From Rhynchosporium graminicola (taxonomy: Eukaryota > Ascomycota > Leotiomycetes > Helotiales > Ploettnerulaceae), in NCBI GenBank assembly GCA_900074885.1, contig FJUW01000004.1, positions 1,520,225-1,584,224 of the forward strand: a stretch of 64,000 nt of DNA. The letters run 5' to 3'. Shown one piece after another: positions 1 to 10,623 of this stretch. The position numbers and the translations under genes are program-made. Under the pieces are notes generated by a model. That model was given only the letters and a program-made list of their open reading frames with translations. It ran no database searches and was not told where the DNA came from. Within the stretch, counting starts at the first letter, position 1. The number at the start of each line of letters is the position of its first letter.

Positions 1-250
1 GTGCAAGTTCTACGGTCTCAATGCCGAATAGAGCAGTTTCCCCATCCTCATCCTTGATGTTGACGTCGACGTGATAATCGTTGACTACAGCCTTTAGAAG
101 GTCGGTGTGATTGTAAGAAGCGGCTGCATGCACGAGAGAGTATCCATGCTCATCTTGAATAGTTGCGGCGGAGGGGTCTTCTCGCAGGTGTTGAAGGACT
201 TTGGCGGGGTTATCTGCTGCGAGAAGGAGTAGATTGACGGTGGCGCTCAT
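1..250 (-). CDS. Ankyrin-repeat protein, N-terminal part (runs off the window)
   Basis: The reverse strand reads from an ATG at 250 to the window edge without a stop, giving about 83 residues that begin MSATVNLLLLAADNP. The text contains ankyrin-like units: a dehydrated DEHGYSLVHAAASYNH helix-turn followed by a VDVNIKDEDGETALF repeat start. Ankyrin repeats are protein-binding scaffolds; the partner cannot be told from this fragment. Small cytoplasmic ankyrin proteins that begin directly with the repeats are common in ascomycetes. The rest of the gene lies beyond base 1. It is transcribed away from the tRNA ligase gene, with which it shares the upstream gap. Confidence 0.75.
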   Translation of the reverse strand, partial: MSATVNLLLLAADNPAKVLQHLREDPSAATIQDEHGYSLVHAAASYNHTDLLKAVVNDYHVDVNIKDEDGETALFGIETVELA

Positions 251-666
251 GTTGAGATATGGAGTGTTCCAATAGCCTTGAAGAGTGGGAAAAGGGTTGC
301 AGTGGTACTCCGATCTCACAATGCTTTCATTCAGCTGCTTCAGCACCACTCTGTCCAGACGGGGGAAGTCACGTCGAGTCAAATATGCATGTACAGTCGC
401 GTCCACCACACACCACACACCACACACAATACATAAGGTTAAGGTACCTAGGTGCAGCCTAAGGTACGAGGCCGAACTGACAGGGATCCTGAGCGGCCGC
501 CACAGGGCCCCACCTGCCATCACTAGCTTGGTCTTACCGAAACAGTCACGGGGCGGGCAGTCACGGTCACAGCCACAGTCACAGTCACATGAATTGGATC
601 CCGATCCGTTTAGTTTGTTTGGGTTCGCTTCTAGATTTTGGAACTGGTCGGGATCTGACAGTAAGG

Positions 667-701
667 TACCTACCTACCTACCTACCTACCTACCTACCTA
701 C
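667..701. repeat. (TACC)n microsatellite
   Basis: About nine head-to-tail TACC units follow an AAGGTACC word. The array is intergenic. Confidence 0.95.
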
Positions 702-760
702 ACCGGCGTGACTATCTAGGTACCACCCTACCCTACGGTGTGCCTCACTTCAAAATCGAA

Positions 761-830
761 TTCAAGTCAATTCAAGTCAATTCAAGTCAATTCAAGTCAA
801 GTCAATTCAAAGTCAATTCAATTCAATTCA
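761..830. repeat. TTCAAGTCAA tandem repeat
   Basis: At least four perfect copies of the 10-bp unit TTCAAGTCAA lie at 761-800, followed by degenerate TCAAT-rich copies to about 830. The array is in the TRL1 upstream region. Confidence 0.9.
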
Positions 831-1193
831 CCCCCGACTTGTCATTTCAGCCTTCTCTTCTTTCTAGAAGTTTCAGTCACACACCAAAGGGAGAGGCGAT
901 AGGTCGGTCAATCTTCGTCCTACAAAAGAAAGGGTTTGCTTGCCGTCAGTCCAGCCCAGACCCTTCCTTGTCTGATGTTACTACGATTGAAGCGAAGTCT
1001 CTCAACACGCCTTCCCCACGAGCCCATCTCCCTCTCCTCTCTTCCTCTTCGGGTATTGGGTCTTTCAGCTTCTTCCACTTCCACTTCCACTTCCACTTTC
1101 ACTTCCGCCTCCAAGCCCACGCCATTGAATTTGCACAAACACATCTCATTGAGCAGAAGCTTTCATTTCACCCTCCACCGACATTCCGCAATC

Positions 1194-3731
1194 ATGGCGG
1201 ATCCAGGCAATGTTCCATACCAACCACAAGACATTCAAGAAGTCCAAACCTTGATCAAAAATCTCGAGACAGGCCTCAAGAAAGATCCAAAGGCAGCCAA
1301 GAAAACCTACAGCTGCAAGAGCACTGCATTTGACGTCACCAACTCCCCAGAGAAGCTTGTCGTTCATTCATGGCGTTTTCAGGATTGGGACTACAAACGT
1401 CCAGACCTCCCAACCTACGCGCGAGGACTCTTCACCGGCAAGACTGAGAGAGGTCAACCTGAGATCTCAATACGAGGTTACGACAAGTTCTTCAACACCG
1501 GGGAAGTTCATGCTACTGAATGGCGCACCATCAAGCAGGCTACAAAGGGCCCTTACGAGTTGAGTCTCAAGGAGAACGGCTGTATTATATTCATCAGTGG
1601 CCTCCATGATGGCTCGTTACTAGTCTGCAGTAAGCACTCGACTGGTCCTAGAAACGGCGAAATCAGCCATGCCATGGCAGGCGAGAAATGGGTCGACAAG
1701 CATCTAGCTTCTGTTGGCAAGTCACGACGAGACCTAGCGAAGGAGCTGCGAAAAAGAAATGCTACTGCTGTCTTCGAGCTGTGTGATGACGAATTCGAAG
1801 AGCACATCCTTGCTTACGATAAGGACAATGCCGGACTGTATCTCCATGGTATCAACATCAATATCCCAGAATTCATGACCTATCCTGGTGCCCAAGTTCA
1901 AGCTTTTGCTGTAGAATGGGGTTTCAGGAAGACAGATTTCCTGGTGTACGAGGACATTGACTCAACCAAGTCTTTTCTGGACGAGGTGGCGGAGACTGGT
2001 CACTATAACGGCCGAGACATTGAGGGATTCGTTATCAGATGCAAGGCTCGTCACGATTCCGCGAATGACTTCGGTGACTGGTTCTTCAAGTACAAGTTTG
2101 AGGAGCCCTACTTAATGTATCGACAATGGCGTGAGTGTACCAAGGCTATCATTGCCGGGAAGACACCTCGATACAAGAAGCATGCTAGGATCACCGAGGA
2201 GTACCTGCTCTACGCTCGGAAAATGCTTGCGGAGAATTCAAAGTTGGGGAATGAATATGGACATAACCACGGGATCATCAAGCTGCGCGACGACTTTCTA
2301 AAGGAAAAGAACCTGAAGGGCTCCGACATCATTCGATCTGAGTACGCTGCAATCGGAGGTGCTCCAGAGGATGTCTCCAAGAATATCATCCTGGTACCAA
2401 TTGCTACTCTCGGATGTGGAAAGACAACCCTAGCAGTTGCGCTTGCACATCTTTTCAACTGGGGTCACGTTCAGAATGATAATATCACTGGCAAAGGCCG
2501 ACCACCTCGCTTCACCAAGGAAGTGTTGACTCTTTTGGAGGACCAGCCGGTGGTCTTTGCCGACCGCAACAATGCGCAGAGACACGAGCGCGACCAGATT
2601 CTAACAGATGTTCACAAGACGCACCCTCATGTTCGTCTAATTGCTCTCAACTTCGCCCATACCGCAGAGAGTATCGACAAAATCAGACAGGTTACCCAAG
2701 ATCGAGTCCTTACTCGCGGCGATAACCACCAGACTATCCAGGCAGCCACAGACTCGAAGAAGGTCGTTGGAATTATGGAGGGTTTCATCAACCGCTTCGA
2801 ACCACTCAATACCGAGACTAGACCAGATGATGGATTTGACTCTGTTATTGAACTCGACCCTACCCTGGACTCCCGTGAGAACCTGGAGACAGTCGTCGGT
2901 CAATTACATAACTTGTTTCCCAAGCTCATCACCGACATGCCTTCAAGCGAGGATCTTGATGAGGCCATAAAATTCTCGCTCAGCGAGTATGGACCTGAAA
3001 TCAGACATACAATCGGTGAACGTCCTTCCAGAGACAACAATCGAAACAAGAAGATGGGTGTAAGTCATGTCCACACATGAAGCCGAACAACACTAACCAG
3101 AAGAGTAGAGAGAACCAGCACCCCCCATTGCCAAGAAGCAAAAGCCCCTAGAATACGTCTCCGTAAATCTCCCCAAGTCACAGATTCTTGATGTCCTCGA
3201 AACAGCCTTCGGCTCCGTCTCCACAAACAAAGCACGATTCTTCAAACAGCTTCAGAACAACCGCCGTGTCCAGGCCGATTTTCACGTCACCTTAATCCAC
3301 CGCGCGAACTCGAAGGCGTTTCCGGAGCTTTGGCAGAAGTACAGTACTCTTCACGCTGGTACCGCTGATCCTTGGAACCCAAGTGCTAAGATTGGCGACT
3401 GTAAAATATTGTTGGAGAAGGTAAGGGATTTGTGATTTTGGTGAATCTTTTCGTCAGTTCTTTCGCTGATTTGGTGGTGTTTTAGATCGTTTGGGACAAC
3501 CGAATCATGGCTATCGTTGCTAGAGTTGTCGATGAACAATGGGAGTGTACTAATGAAGTCGCTCATGTCACTGTCGGTACGAGAGGAGATGATGTCAAGC
3601 CCAAGGAGAGCAATGACCTTTTGAAGCGATGGATCGAGGTTGGTAGTGGTGATGATTCTGGCATTGGAGAAGTTGTCATTGGTGGTCGGCACGTTGTTGA
3701 TGGGGTTGTCAAGGGAGTTCTTTCGCGCTGA
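1194..3731 (+). CDS. TRL1: Fungal tRNA ligase (ligase-kinase-cyclic phosphodiesterase)
   Basis: Exons are 1194-3059, 3109-3420 and 3486-3731, giving 807 residues (yeast Trl1 has 827). Introns of 49 and 65 bp are both phase 0, with GTAAG donors and TAG acceptors. Three domains are visible. The adenylyltransferase has a KENG motif with the nucleotidyl lysine at about 126, EGFVIR at about 277 and the KYKFEEPY segment at about 299. The central kinase P-loop is GCGKTT, with Lys at about 410. The C-terminal 2H phosphodiesterase has HVTL at about 681 and HVTV at about 753. The family heals and seals tRNA exons after endonuclease cleavage and also joins HAC1 mRNA in the unfolded protein response. The start at 1194 has a good context (A at -3, G at +4) and matches the usual family start. 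An in-frame ATG at 975 could add 73 residues (see findings). Confidence 0.95.
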
Positions 3732-6108
3732 GCCGTGGACATGTGAACCAAAATCATTATAATCCGAAATTTGTTGATGCGCTTGTGAAAACGGATTGAG
3801 CATTGCTCTTGGGTTTTGAGAAGAAGTATACTCTCAAGTAGACTAGATACCAATATGCTTCTCAATCATAGCATTTCAACAACGTCGAAAGTGTCAAAGG
3901 CTGTGACAAATGATCGATTATATGCAGGATATAGTATGGACCTTGACTCTCTACATACAAAGATCCATCGTGACAGTCCAGCGTCTCAAATTCTAAAGCG
4001 GTTTCACGACATTGGAATAGCTTGACGCAATCAGCGACAAAAAGCTGGGGAAGAGTTTGGTATTATTAATATACGCAACCGGGTCGATGTGACGGAACGT
4101 TTTCGTGGTATTGTCACATTGACCTATCCAGCAATCTAGAGTCCCAGAGAACAAAGATCATGACCCTTGGCAGGCATGATTCACGCATCAACTCCGTGAA
4201 CTGCGGGTATGAAAGCGAGGCTCAAAATATCTCATCTACCCTCCACTAAGAGACCTGCACTTCTTTCGCTAGGTACCTCACAGAGATTATTGATTTGGGA
4301 CCGAAAGAAATAGGTACAAACCAAGAAGCGTCCCATCCGCAGCACGGTACCTGTCTCCACATCGCTCCTCAACCAGGCGACTATGGGCTCGTACTCAATT
4401 TCCAACTTTGACATAACTTACTCACCATCTAACAGCCACCTACGCACAGAGAACAGAGAGAAGAAAGAGCGATTTACCCACCCCTTCTTCCTCCCCGTTC
4501 TTTTCTTTTCTCCTCCGTCGCACTCATGGAAGTCATGTCATATGTCAGTACCGGACGATGTAGTGATAACCACAACTATAAAACCATCACAGGTGACCAG
4601 ATAGAGCTGAAACAAAACTCAGCATCATCATCAGTATCAAACTCTTCTTCCGACTGAGTCAAACATCTCATCCCATTCCACACCAGGACCTCAAACAATA
4701 ACCACGTGCCTCTTCATTCCAGACAAGCCACCTGCCCGACATTCTTCCAGAATATGTCACATGGCCACCCTGCCACTTTGAAATCGTTGATTAATGTGCT
4801 CAGCACACCAGGTAGGGTATACACGAATGGGTGTGTGGACCATGAGTCATATTATAAACTGGCGTGGTGTGTTGTGGTATAGTCGACGTTTGTACATGTG
4901 TGTGTGTGTGTATGCGACGCTTTGTGTGTGTGAGTGGAAAATGAGTTGGAAACCCAAGGACTAAATATCCAGCAAGCAGGGAATCAAGGAAAGCTTCATT
5001 TTTGGGGATACGATTCTTAGATTCGGGACATGGGCATCTGAGTATAGGCTGGACGGGAGATGGGCGACGGCAAAAGGGAAAGGAGATGGAGAGGAAGATG
5101 GGGAAGAGAGATGGGATTGAGGATTGAGAGATGAGAATAGGCAAAGGCGAGTGGGAAGGTGGACGGGCAACGGAGATCGAGTGTCAGAGGCGTGGGGGAG
5201 AGATGGGGAATGTTTCACTTACCCAACCCCCTGGGATTGTGCAGACTTGAGTAGAGTATACCTGTGCAACCATAGAATGGGCGATCATCGGAACAGGTCA
5301 TGGTATTCGCGATGAGTCGCATGGCATTCGATCCTTTTGCTTGCTCGATGCTTGATATGCTTGCTCAAATTGAGAAGTCTTGGACGAACGAGGACGATCG
5401 AAAGAAGTGGAGTGAGGACGAATGTACCTTCGTGCACACCTTCAATATTTTCATGGTGGACAGGCATGATAGAATTAATTTCACGGTACGGGATCATAGA
5501 ATTGTGGAAGTAGAATTAGATGAGGGTAGATGTGATATATTGATGATCAGTGCATGTCTGTCCGCATAGGGCAGAAGACAAGAGGTCGATCAAAAGTTCA
5601 AAGCAATAGCTAGCTAATCCAACCAGGCATGAACCAAAACCGAACAGTACGGAAAGTAAGTCAGAGGGATAGCACAAGAACACCCAAAGGAGTGCAAGAA
5701 CAAAAACACGCAGATGCAGAGGTATCATATGGGGCACTAATGCCAAAATCACAACCCAGTAAAGATAAGGAAAGAGAAATCAAACCTGAATGCCCAAGCG
5801 ACCTGTCCCTAACCGAGATACCGGTAACTTAATGGAGGGAAGTATTAATCCAAGCATAGTCGATCGCTTGGAGATACCATGTCCCATGCAAGATTCGTGT
5901 TCTGCAAGCAACGCCAACCAACCCAATGCCTGTATTCAAAGCTGCAAAACCACCCCCATAATGCAAAAACGACCGATCGAAAAGTTAAAGTTGATACGAT
6001 GAATGAATAGCAGAGAAGCAAATAACAAAAACAGCCGTGTGCTGTATGATATCAATCTGTTGGATCCCGATATTGTCGACCGAGCCAGTCGAGTCTAACA
6101 AGGGATGT
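3732..6108. other. Long intergenic region between convergent TRL1 and the bHLH gene
   Basis: No conserved gene is recognised in 2.4 kb. The outer parts should be 3' UTRs of both neighbours. A ctaggtacct word lies at 4269-4278 and a (TG)n run near 4898-4930. A TATAAAA at 4577-4583 is followed by an A/C-rich leader-like stretch and a 42-codon ATG frame at 4754-4882, which may mark an unannotated short transcript. Other frames here lack family features. Confidence 0.5.
4577..4583 (+). promoter_or_regulatory. TATA-box-like element with no recognised gene downstream
   Basis: TATAAAA is followed after about 30 nt by an A/C/T-rich stretch that resembles fungal transcription start regions. The next ATG frame of any length is 42 codons (4754-4882). 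The function is unproven. Confidence 0.3.
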
Positions 6109-7842
6109 TTATTGCGTGAGGTCCATTCCATATTCATCTTCCTCTTTGAAGCTGATGGACCCTGCTCCGCTTCCACCACTATTGTGTGCACTCCAGTATT
6201 GGCCAGCTCCACCCATGCCAGCCTCCCCAGTGCTGAGGTTATCCGGGCTGAGAGAGTTGTCTAGCTGGCCCCCTTGTCCCGAACCAACTGAGTCGCCTCT
6301 GACATCAGTATGTTTGGGAACACGTAGGCCTGTGCCAGGTGCGCGAGAGTATTCAAACTTGGATCCATCGTTCTTCACCATGGCATCCATCAACTCGGTA
6401 TGCATGCGCTTCTCGTCTTCGGTTTGCTGAAAGGGAAAGGTTCCACCAAGCGAATGTATTAATTCAGCAAGCTCTTCCTGTTGCTGAAGCTTGGTATGGA
6501 GCATCCACATCAGATCGCGAGTCCAGCTCACAGCACCATTAAGAATGTCTCCCTTGTTTGGCCCCTTGTCCTTTTCTTCAATTGGAATGCCAGTGGTGAT
6601 GTTCCCAGCTGTAGCTCGCCGAGCGCCTGGTCCAGCAAGACCAGAAGTAGCCTGAGGGGGGCTCATACCAGGGCCGGAAATGCCGACAAGGGAGGGCGAG
6701 AGGGGTGAATTATTCTGAAGCGCTTTCCGGACTTTCTCATCCTCTAGCCGATGCATTGGGACTAGGTGGCTAAGCTCTTGGATCCGCTCGTTGATATTAT
6801 CGCGCCGCCGACGTTCAACAAGATTGTGGGATTCCCTGCGCCTTCTTCGCTTCATTTCTTGGGACTGTAAAGCCGGCGCGCTGCCGACCGAATGTCCGTT
6901 GTTCAATTTTGTTGGCATCGAAGCTCCCTTGAGGATGTCTGAAATCTGAGGATTTGGATGCACACCTTGAATCGGCGAAAAGTCCGATCCAGGATATGAG
7001 GCCAGGCTGCTTGGTGTCTGATCCCACTGCCCAGATAACGTCTTTTGATGTCTATGGGATGAGTGGGTTCGGATAGGCTGGGAGAGATTCGAGTTGTCGG
7101 CCGATCCTATCTGAAGTGCCGCCATATTGGAAGTAGTCTTTGGTGTAAGAGGGCTTCTTGTGGAGCTCTTCCTTCCTAAAGACGCATTCAGTCTTGGTCG
7201 CTGCTGTTTGGAAAAGCCCCCATCTGCCAAGCCATTATGCATGCTTGACCCGGCAATTGGTGAGCCTGTATACGAACCTGAATGTAAAGGACTTCCGAAG
7301 TGCTGTGGTGCCATATGTCTGAACTGTTCGTGGTTGAAATTGCTGACGAAGGGGCTCTGGATCGGGTCACCATCTGGAGTGTTGGAGTATCCAGCGATAT
7401 GATTTGGATCAATCGACAAGGCAGAATTGCCATTGTGGCCATTGTAGATGCCATTGGCTTGGTAGTCAAAGTCTATACCATAACCATTGCCCTGCATCCC
7501 CGACTGATTCGAGTGCATGTCGTTCGATCCGAGGCTTTCCAATAACTCGTCATCGTCAAAGGTGGCGATCCCTTTTGAGAAGCTGGAAGTCGAGGCTTGG
7601 TTGTTGTAGTTGTTTTGATAGGACGATCCATATGCCCCGTTTGGGATAGGTACTCCGTTTCCAGCCATCGTGAGGTCGTTGGGATTGATGCTACCTCCGT
7701 GAGAGTTGCCGAATTGATGAAAGTGCTGCTGAGGTTGGGGAATGTTGTAGGCTTGTTGCGTGAATCTTTGGTTATGGGACGAGAAGAATTGATCTTCAGG
7801 CTCGTCCTTGATGAATGGGCTAGACGCGCCCGTACCAGCCAT
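6109..7842 (-). CDS. bHLH transcription factor with extended loop (fungal GlcD-gamma-type annotation)
   Basis: A single coding exon gives 577 residues starting MAGTGASSPFIKDEPED. The basic region at about residues 334-350 is rich in Arg and contains ESHNLVERRRRDNINERI, the His-Glu-Arg arrangement that reads E-boxes. Helix 1 ends at LSHLVP. A loop of about 60 residues rich in Pro, Gly and Ser separates it from helix 2 (KGDILNGAVSWTRDLMWML), which runs into a Gln-rich leucine-containing helix. The N-terminal half is Asn/Ser/Gly/Gln-rich and probably disordered. The protein should be a nuclear dimeric DNA-binding regulator; its targets are unknown. The Met at 7842 was chosen because the bases upstream in frame lie beyond a likely 5'UTR intron acceptor at 7940. 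The name GlcD gamma is recalled from Aspergillus annotations and carries no function here. Confidence 0.88.
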   Translation of the reverse strand: MAGTGASSPFIKDEPEDQFFSSHNQRFTQQAYNIPQPQQHFHQFGNSHGGSINPNDLTMAGNGVPIPNGAYGSSYQNNYNNQASTSSFSKGIATFDDDELLESLGSNDMHSNQSGMQGNGYGIDFDYQANGIYNGHNGNSALSIDPNHIAGYSNTPDGDPIQSPFVSNFNHEQFRHMAPQHFGSPLHSGSYTGSPIAGSSMHNGLADGGFSKQQRPRLNASLGRKSSTRSPLTPKTTSNMAALQIGSADNSNLSQPIRTHSSHRHQKTLSGQWDQTPSSLASYPGSDFSPIQGVHPNPQISDILKGASMPTKLNNGHSVGSAPALQSQEMKRRRRRESHNLVERRRRDNINERIQELSHLVPMHRLEDEKVRKALQNNSPLSPSLVGISGPGMSPPQATSGLAGPGARRATAGNITTGIPIEEKDKGPNKGDILNGAVSWTRDLMWMLHTKLQQQEELAELIHSLGGTFPFQQTEDEKRMHTELMDAMVKNDGSKFEYSRAPGTGLRVPKHTDVRGDSVGSGQGGQLDNSLSPDNLSTGEAGMGGAGQYWSAHNSGGSGAGSISFKEEDEYGMDLTQ

Positions 7843-7939
7843 TTTTAATCCTTGAATTGCAGATGCCTGTCGAGAAATATGCGATATAAGACGGGTGGGT
7901 GTTTGTCGAGACGGTGAGGGACGGGACAAGCGTTGGTAT

Positions 7940-8179
7940 CTGGATTGCGCGACAAACGTTAGCTCCAGCTCTAAGCTCAGATAGGCCATATGATGGAAAA
8001 AAAGCAATCATAGAAAATCTCATCAGCCTATCGCCGCGCAGAGGGCAGCGATAGGAGCAAGATTCCCAACTGTTCTGAAGACGGAAGTTCGGGCGCCGGT
8101 CAATGCCACGCTGCAGCCTCCCTGGCCGCCAGAAACTTGATGGATATGCGCATTGTACTCGAAGAAAAAGCGCACTTAC
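7940..8179 (-). other. Predicted 5'UTR intron of the bHLH gene
   Basis: On the minus strand a GTAAGT donor lies at 8179, a GCTAAC branch-like site near 7960 and an ATCCAG acceptor at 7940, giving 240 nt. Support comes from ATG distribution. Minus-strand ATGs occur inside this interval (near 7989, 8009, 8020 and 8153), but none occur between it and the start codon, nor for 2 kb upstream of it. Confidence 0.6.
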
Positions 8180-9003
8180 ATCGGTCGAGGTTGTCGCGAG
8201 AGCTTGAACGACTAATTTAAATATCTGTATGTGTTGCAGAGCAGGATGTGACGAGGAAGGCCGAATGTGTTGGGACTGACTCTGCCCGTACGGGAACGTT
8301 CTTACGCTGCCACGAATGTCTGCTACGCTTGGCGAATAGGGCGATTCCTTCCGGATCCTTTAAAAGAGTCTTGAGAGGGTTACTTGTCTAACAAAAAATC
8401 AACTAGCGCTCGAGTACAAGACCAGAATGACCGCTCTTGACGGGATGGCCGGCAATGTGACAATAGTGGGTAGGGTTGGTAGTTGCGGGAAAGAAGTCAC
8501 CTACCGATTCGGATGCGCTTTCCTTTGAAATGGCGGAGAAGAAGATTCAAGGGGCGAAGATGTCCAGACAGCCGCTACGTGGAGTATAACAATCCACGCT
8601 GTGTTTCCGTAGGCAGCCTTGGGAAGGTAGGAGGACGAAGAGGTAGACGGAGAAGAAGAAGGGGATAGGCAATAGCAAGTCGATCGCGGTTTGGCTCGGC
8701 CTGAGATACCGCGTTGGGTGACACAATTGACGACGGATTGCGGGACAGCGCAATTGTGGAGATGGGCGATAAGATGTGGTGCAGTACAGTGCAGTGAAGT
8801 GCAGTGCTGCTGTACGACAGCGATGGGGAAAGTCGAGGCGTGGTGGTGGAGGTGACTGACTGTATTCGATCGATATATGATTCTTAATGGCCGGTGTCGC
8901 AGCCAGAGTTGTCAACTTAGGTGGTAAGGTACGAGGTAGTAGAGAGGCGGTCGGTGGAGCGTGAGATATTGTTCCTCCTAGATACCTGGGTAGTTGGGGT
9001 CGT

Positions 9004-9156
9004 GTCGAGTCGAGTCGAGTCGAGTCGTTGCGAGTCGCAGGTAGATGGGATGGGGGAGGTTGTAGCAAGTTTCGTGCAGAGCAGAGCAGAGCAGAGCAGA
9101 GCAGTCCAGTCCAGTCCAGTCCAGTCCAGTCCAGTCCAGTCCAGTCCAGTCCAGTC
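9004..9156. repeat. Three adjacent pentanucleotide arrays
   Basis: (GTCGA)n lies at about 9004-9026, (GCAGA)n at 9076-9104 and (TCCAG)n at 9104-9156. All three units are 5 bp but of different sequence. They lie in the upstream region of the bHLH gene. Confidence 0.95.
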
Positions 9157-9290
9157 TGGTAGTGTAGTAGCAGGCAGGTGGGTGCAAAGTGAGGGCGAGG
9201 GCGAGGATGCGAGGGGGGAGACGGGAGGACGAGGATGACTCGCTAAGATACTGATAGACCAGGCAGGTGCAGATAGATAGATGCAGGTGC

Positions 9291-9316
9291 AGGCCAGGCC
9301 AGGCCAGGCCAGGCCG
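9291..9316. repeat. (AGGCC)n pentanucleotide array
   Basis: About five perfect copies of AGGCC, a fourth pentanucleotide array in the same upstream region. Confidence 0.95.
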
Positions 9317-9429
9317 GAGCGAATCGAACGAAGCTCCGACGTCAATCGGTGGGGTGCGGGTTGGGTCCCCGTCGTCAACTCGTCAACTCAACGATCAATC
9401 ACTTACTTGGCTGGCTGGCAACCCTCTAG

Positions 9430-9430
9430 T

Positions 9431-9487
<57 letters not shown>
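9430..9487. repeat. (CT)n microsatellite
   Basis: An almost pure CT dinucleotide run with two TTT interruptions. It reads (GA)n on the strand of the bHLH transcript. Confidence 0.97.
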
Positions 9488-9492
<5 letters not shown>

Positions 9493-10239
9493 TTCGCCTT
9501 CGGGTAAGACTTCCTTCCTTTGCTTGTAGCAAGGCTGAAAGAAGGGGAGGACGGTGACGGTTGGCGTGTGGCGTGTGGCGATCGAGAGGATGGATATCAG
9601 AGCACTTGAGTGCCTAAGGTAGGCAGGCAGGTGCAGGCTGGCTATTTTGAGCGCTGGCTTTGATGAGCTGCAAACCGCGGCGTTTGCTTAATTCGCGATT
9701 CTGCCGTAATCAAGGTATCTCGAAAAAGTCGATAGATCCGATTCCGGTCCCAGTTTCCAGTACCCAGTATCCTGTATTCGGTATTCGGTTTCTGTAACTC
9801 TTCGGCTGGCGATGCGCAATGCAACCTTCCTTTTGGCGATCCCTAGCTCAAATCAGATCTCGCGTACAATACTGGTGCGGTGCTGTACTGTGCTGTGCTG
9901 TGCTGACCTGACCGACTCCGAACCTGCGTTCGCACTAAGTGTTTAGGCGGCGGCAACGACGGGTATAAATAAGTACAGTACGAGGTACTTGAGGTACCCA
10001 AGTACCTAGATACCTGCTCGGTAAGTATGTCCTGCGTACAGTTTCTGATGCTGCCTCGGTCTATTTGCGGTAGCGAGGTCTTGATGTTGAAGGAAATCTC
10101 TTGATTGGTCTTCCGGCTGGTAGGAGATCTGCCCCAATTTGCTTTTTGGGCCGCAGGCTCAATTTCTGGCAAAGTTGTAAGCTTCATGTCATGTCATGTT
10201 CCGAGAGCTCCAAGAGGGGCCTTAGCTTACAATCAAGGT

Positions 10240-10257
10240 ACCTTACCTAGGTAAGGT
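10240..10257. repeat. 18-bp perfect palindrome
   Basis: ACCTTACCTAGGTAAGGT is its own reverse complement and is the longest continuous member of the TACCTAGGTA word family seen here. Confidence 0.95.
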
Positions 10258-10570
10258 GAGATGCTTCGGGCCGGATGTTGAAATCAATGAGGACACCAAG
10301 CCGGATATTGCCTCTGACTCGGGTGCAGCGCTCCGGACAATCCAAGGTGTGAAGTGAAGTCACCACAGTACGAGGTAGAGTATGGTGATGGAAGTGGTGA
10401 AACTTGTGTGTTGGGATAGATTAAGCTCGAATGGGAAAGATGGCAATTCCGATGTCTGGTTTCCGGACCTGGGCAAGGTAACCAAGGAACACAGTAAGTG
10501 CACTTGGTGCTGGGTGTTTGTGTCGTACGGAGAAGCACTTAGTGTGGTCGCTTTGGGACTCTTCAGTAAG

Positions 10571-10623
10571 TGATGATGATGATGATGATGATGAACTTAT
10601 GATGATAATGATGATGATGATGC
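10571..10623. repeat. (TGA)n microsatellite, two blocks
   Basis: TGA/GAT triplet runs at 10571-10593 and 10601-10623 are separated by 7 bp. Confidence 0.95.

Larger units (their letters stand above)
251..1193. other. Divergent intergenic region between the ankyrin gene and TRL1
   Basis: No gene is seen. The region holds a (TACC)n run at 667-701, a TTCAAGTCAA tandem at 761-830, and TACCTAGGT-type words at 441-453 and 716-724. On the plus strand no ATG occurs between 592 and 974, which suggests that the TRL1 leader starts somewhere after about 590. The only ATG after that is at 975, in frame with TRL1. A (CCACTT)n run near 1073-1100 lies inside that possible extension. Confidence 0.6.
8180..10184 (-). 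promoter_or_regulatory. ATG-free upstream region of the bHLH gene, candidate very long 5' leader
   Basis: I scanned the plus strand for CAT (minus ATG) and found none over about 2,005 nt. Random sequence would give about 31. Some of this may be promoter. Embedded repeats are (GTCGA)n, (AGCAG)n, (TCCAG)n, (AGGCC)n and (CT)n. Confidence 0.5.

Noticed and set aside
8547..9378. Several long overlapping open frames on both strands
   Set aside because: They translate pentanucleotide repeats (STRLD, TGLDW and SPVQS units), have no ATG on the minus strand and show no domain.
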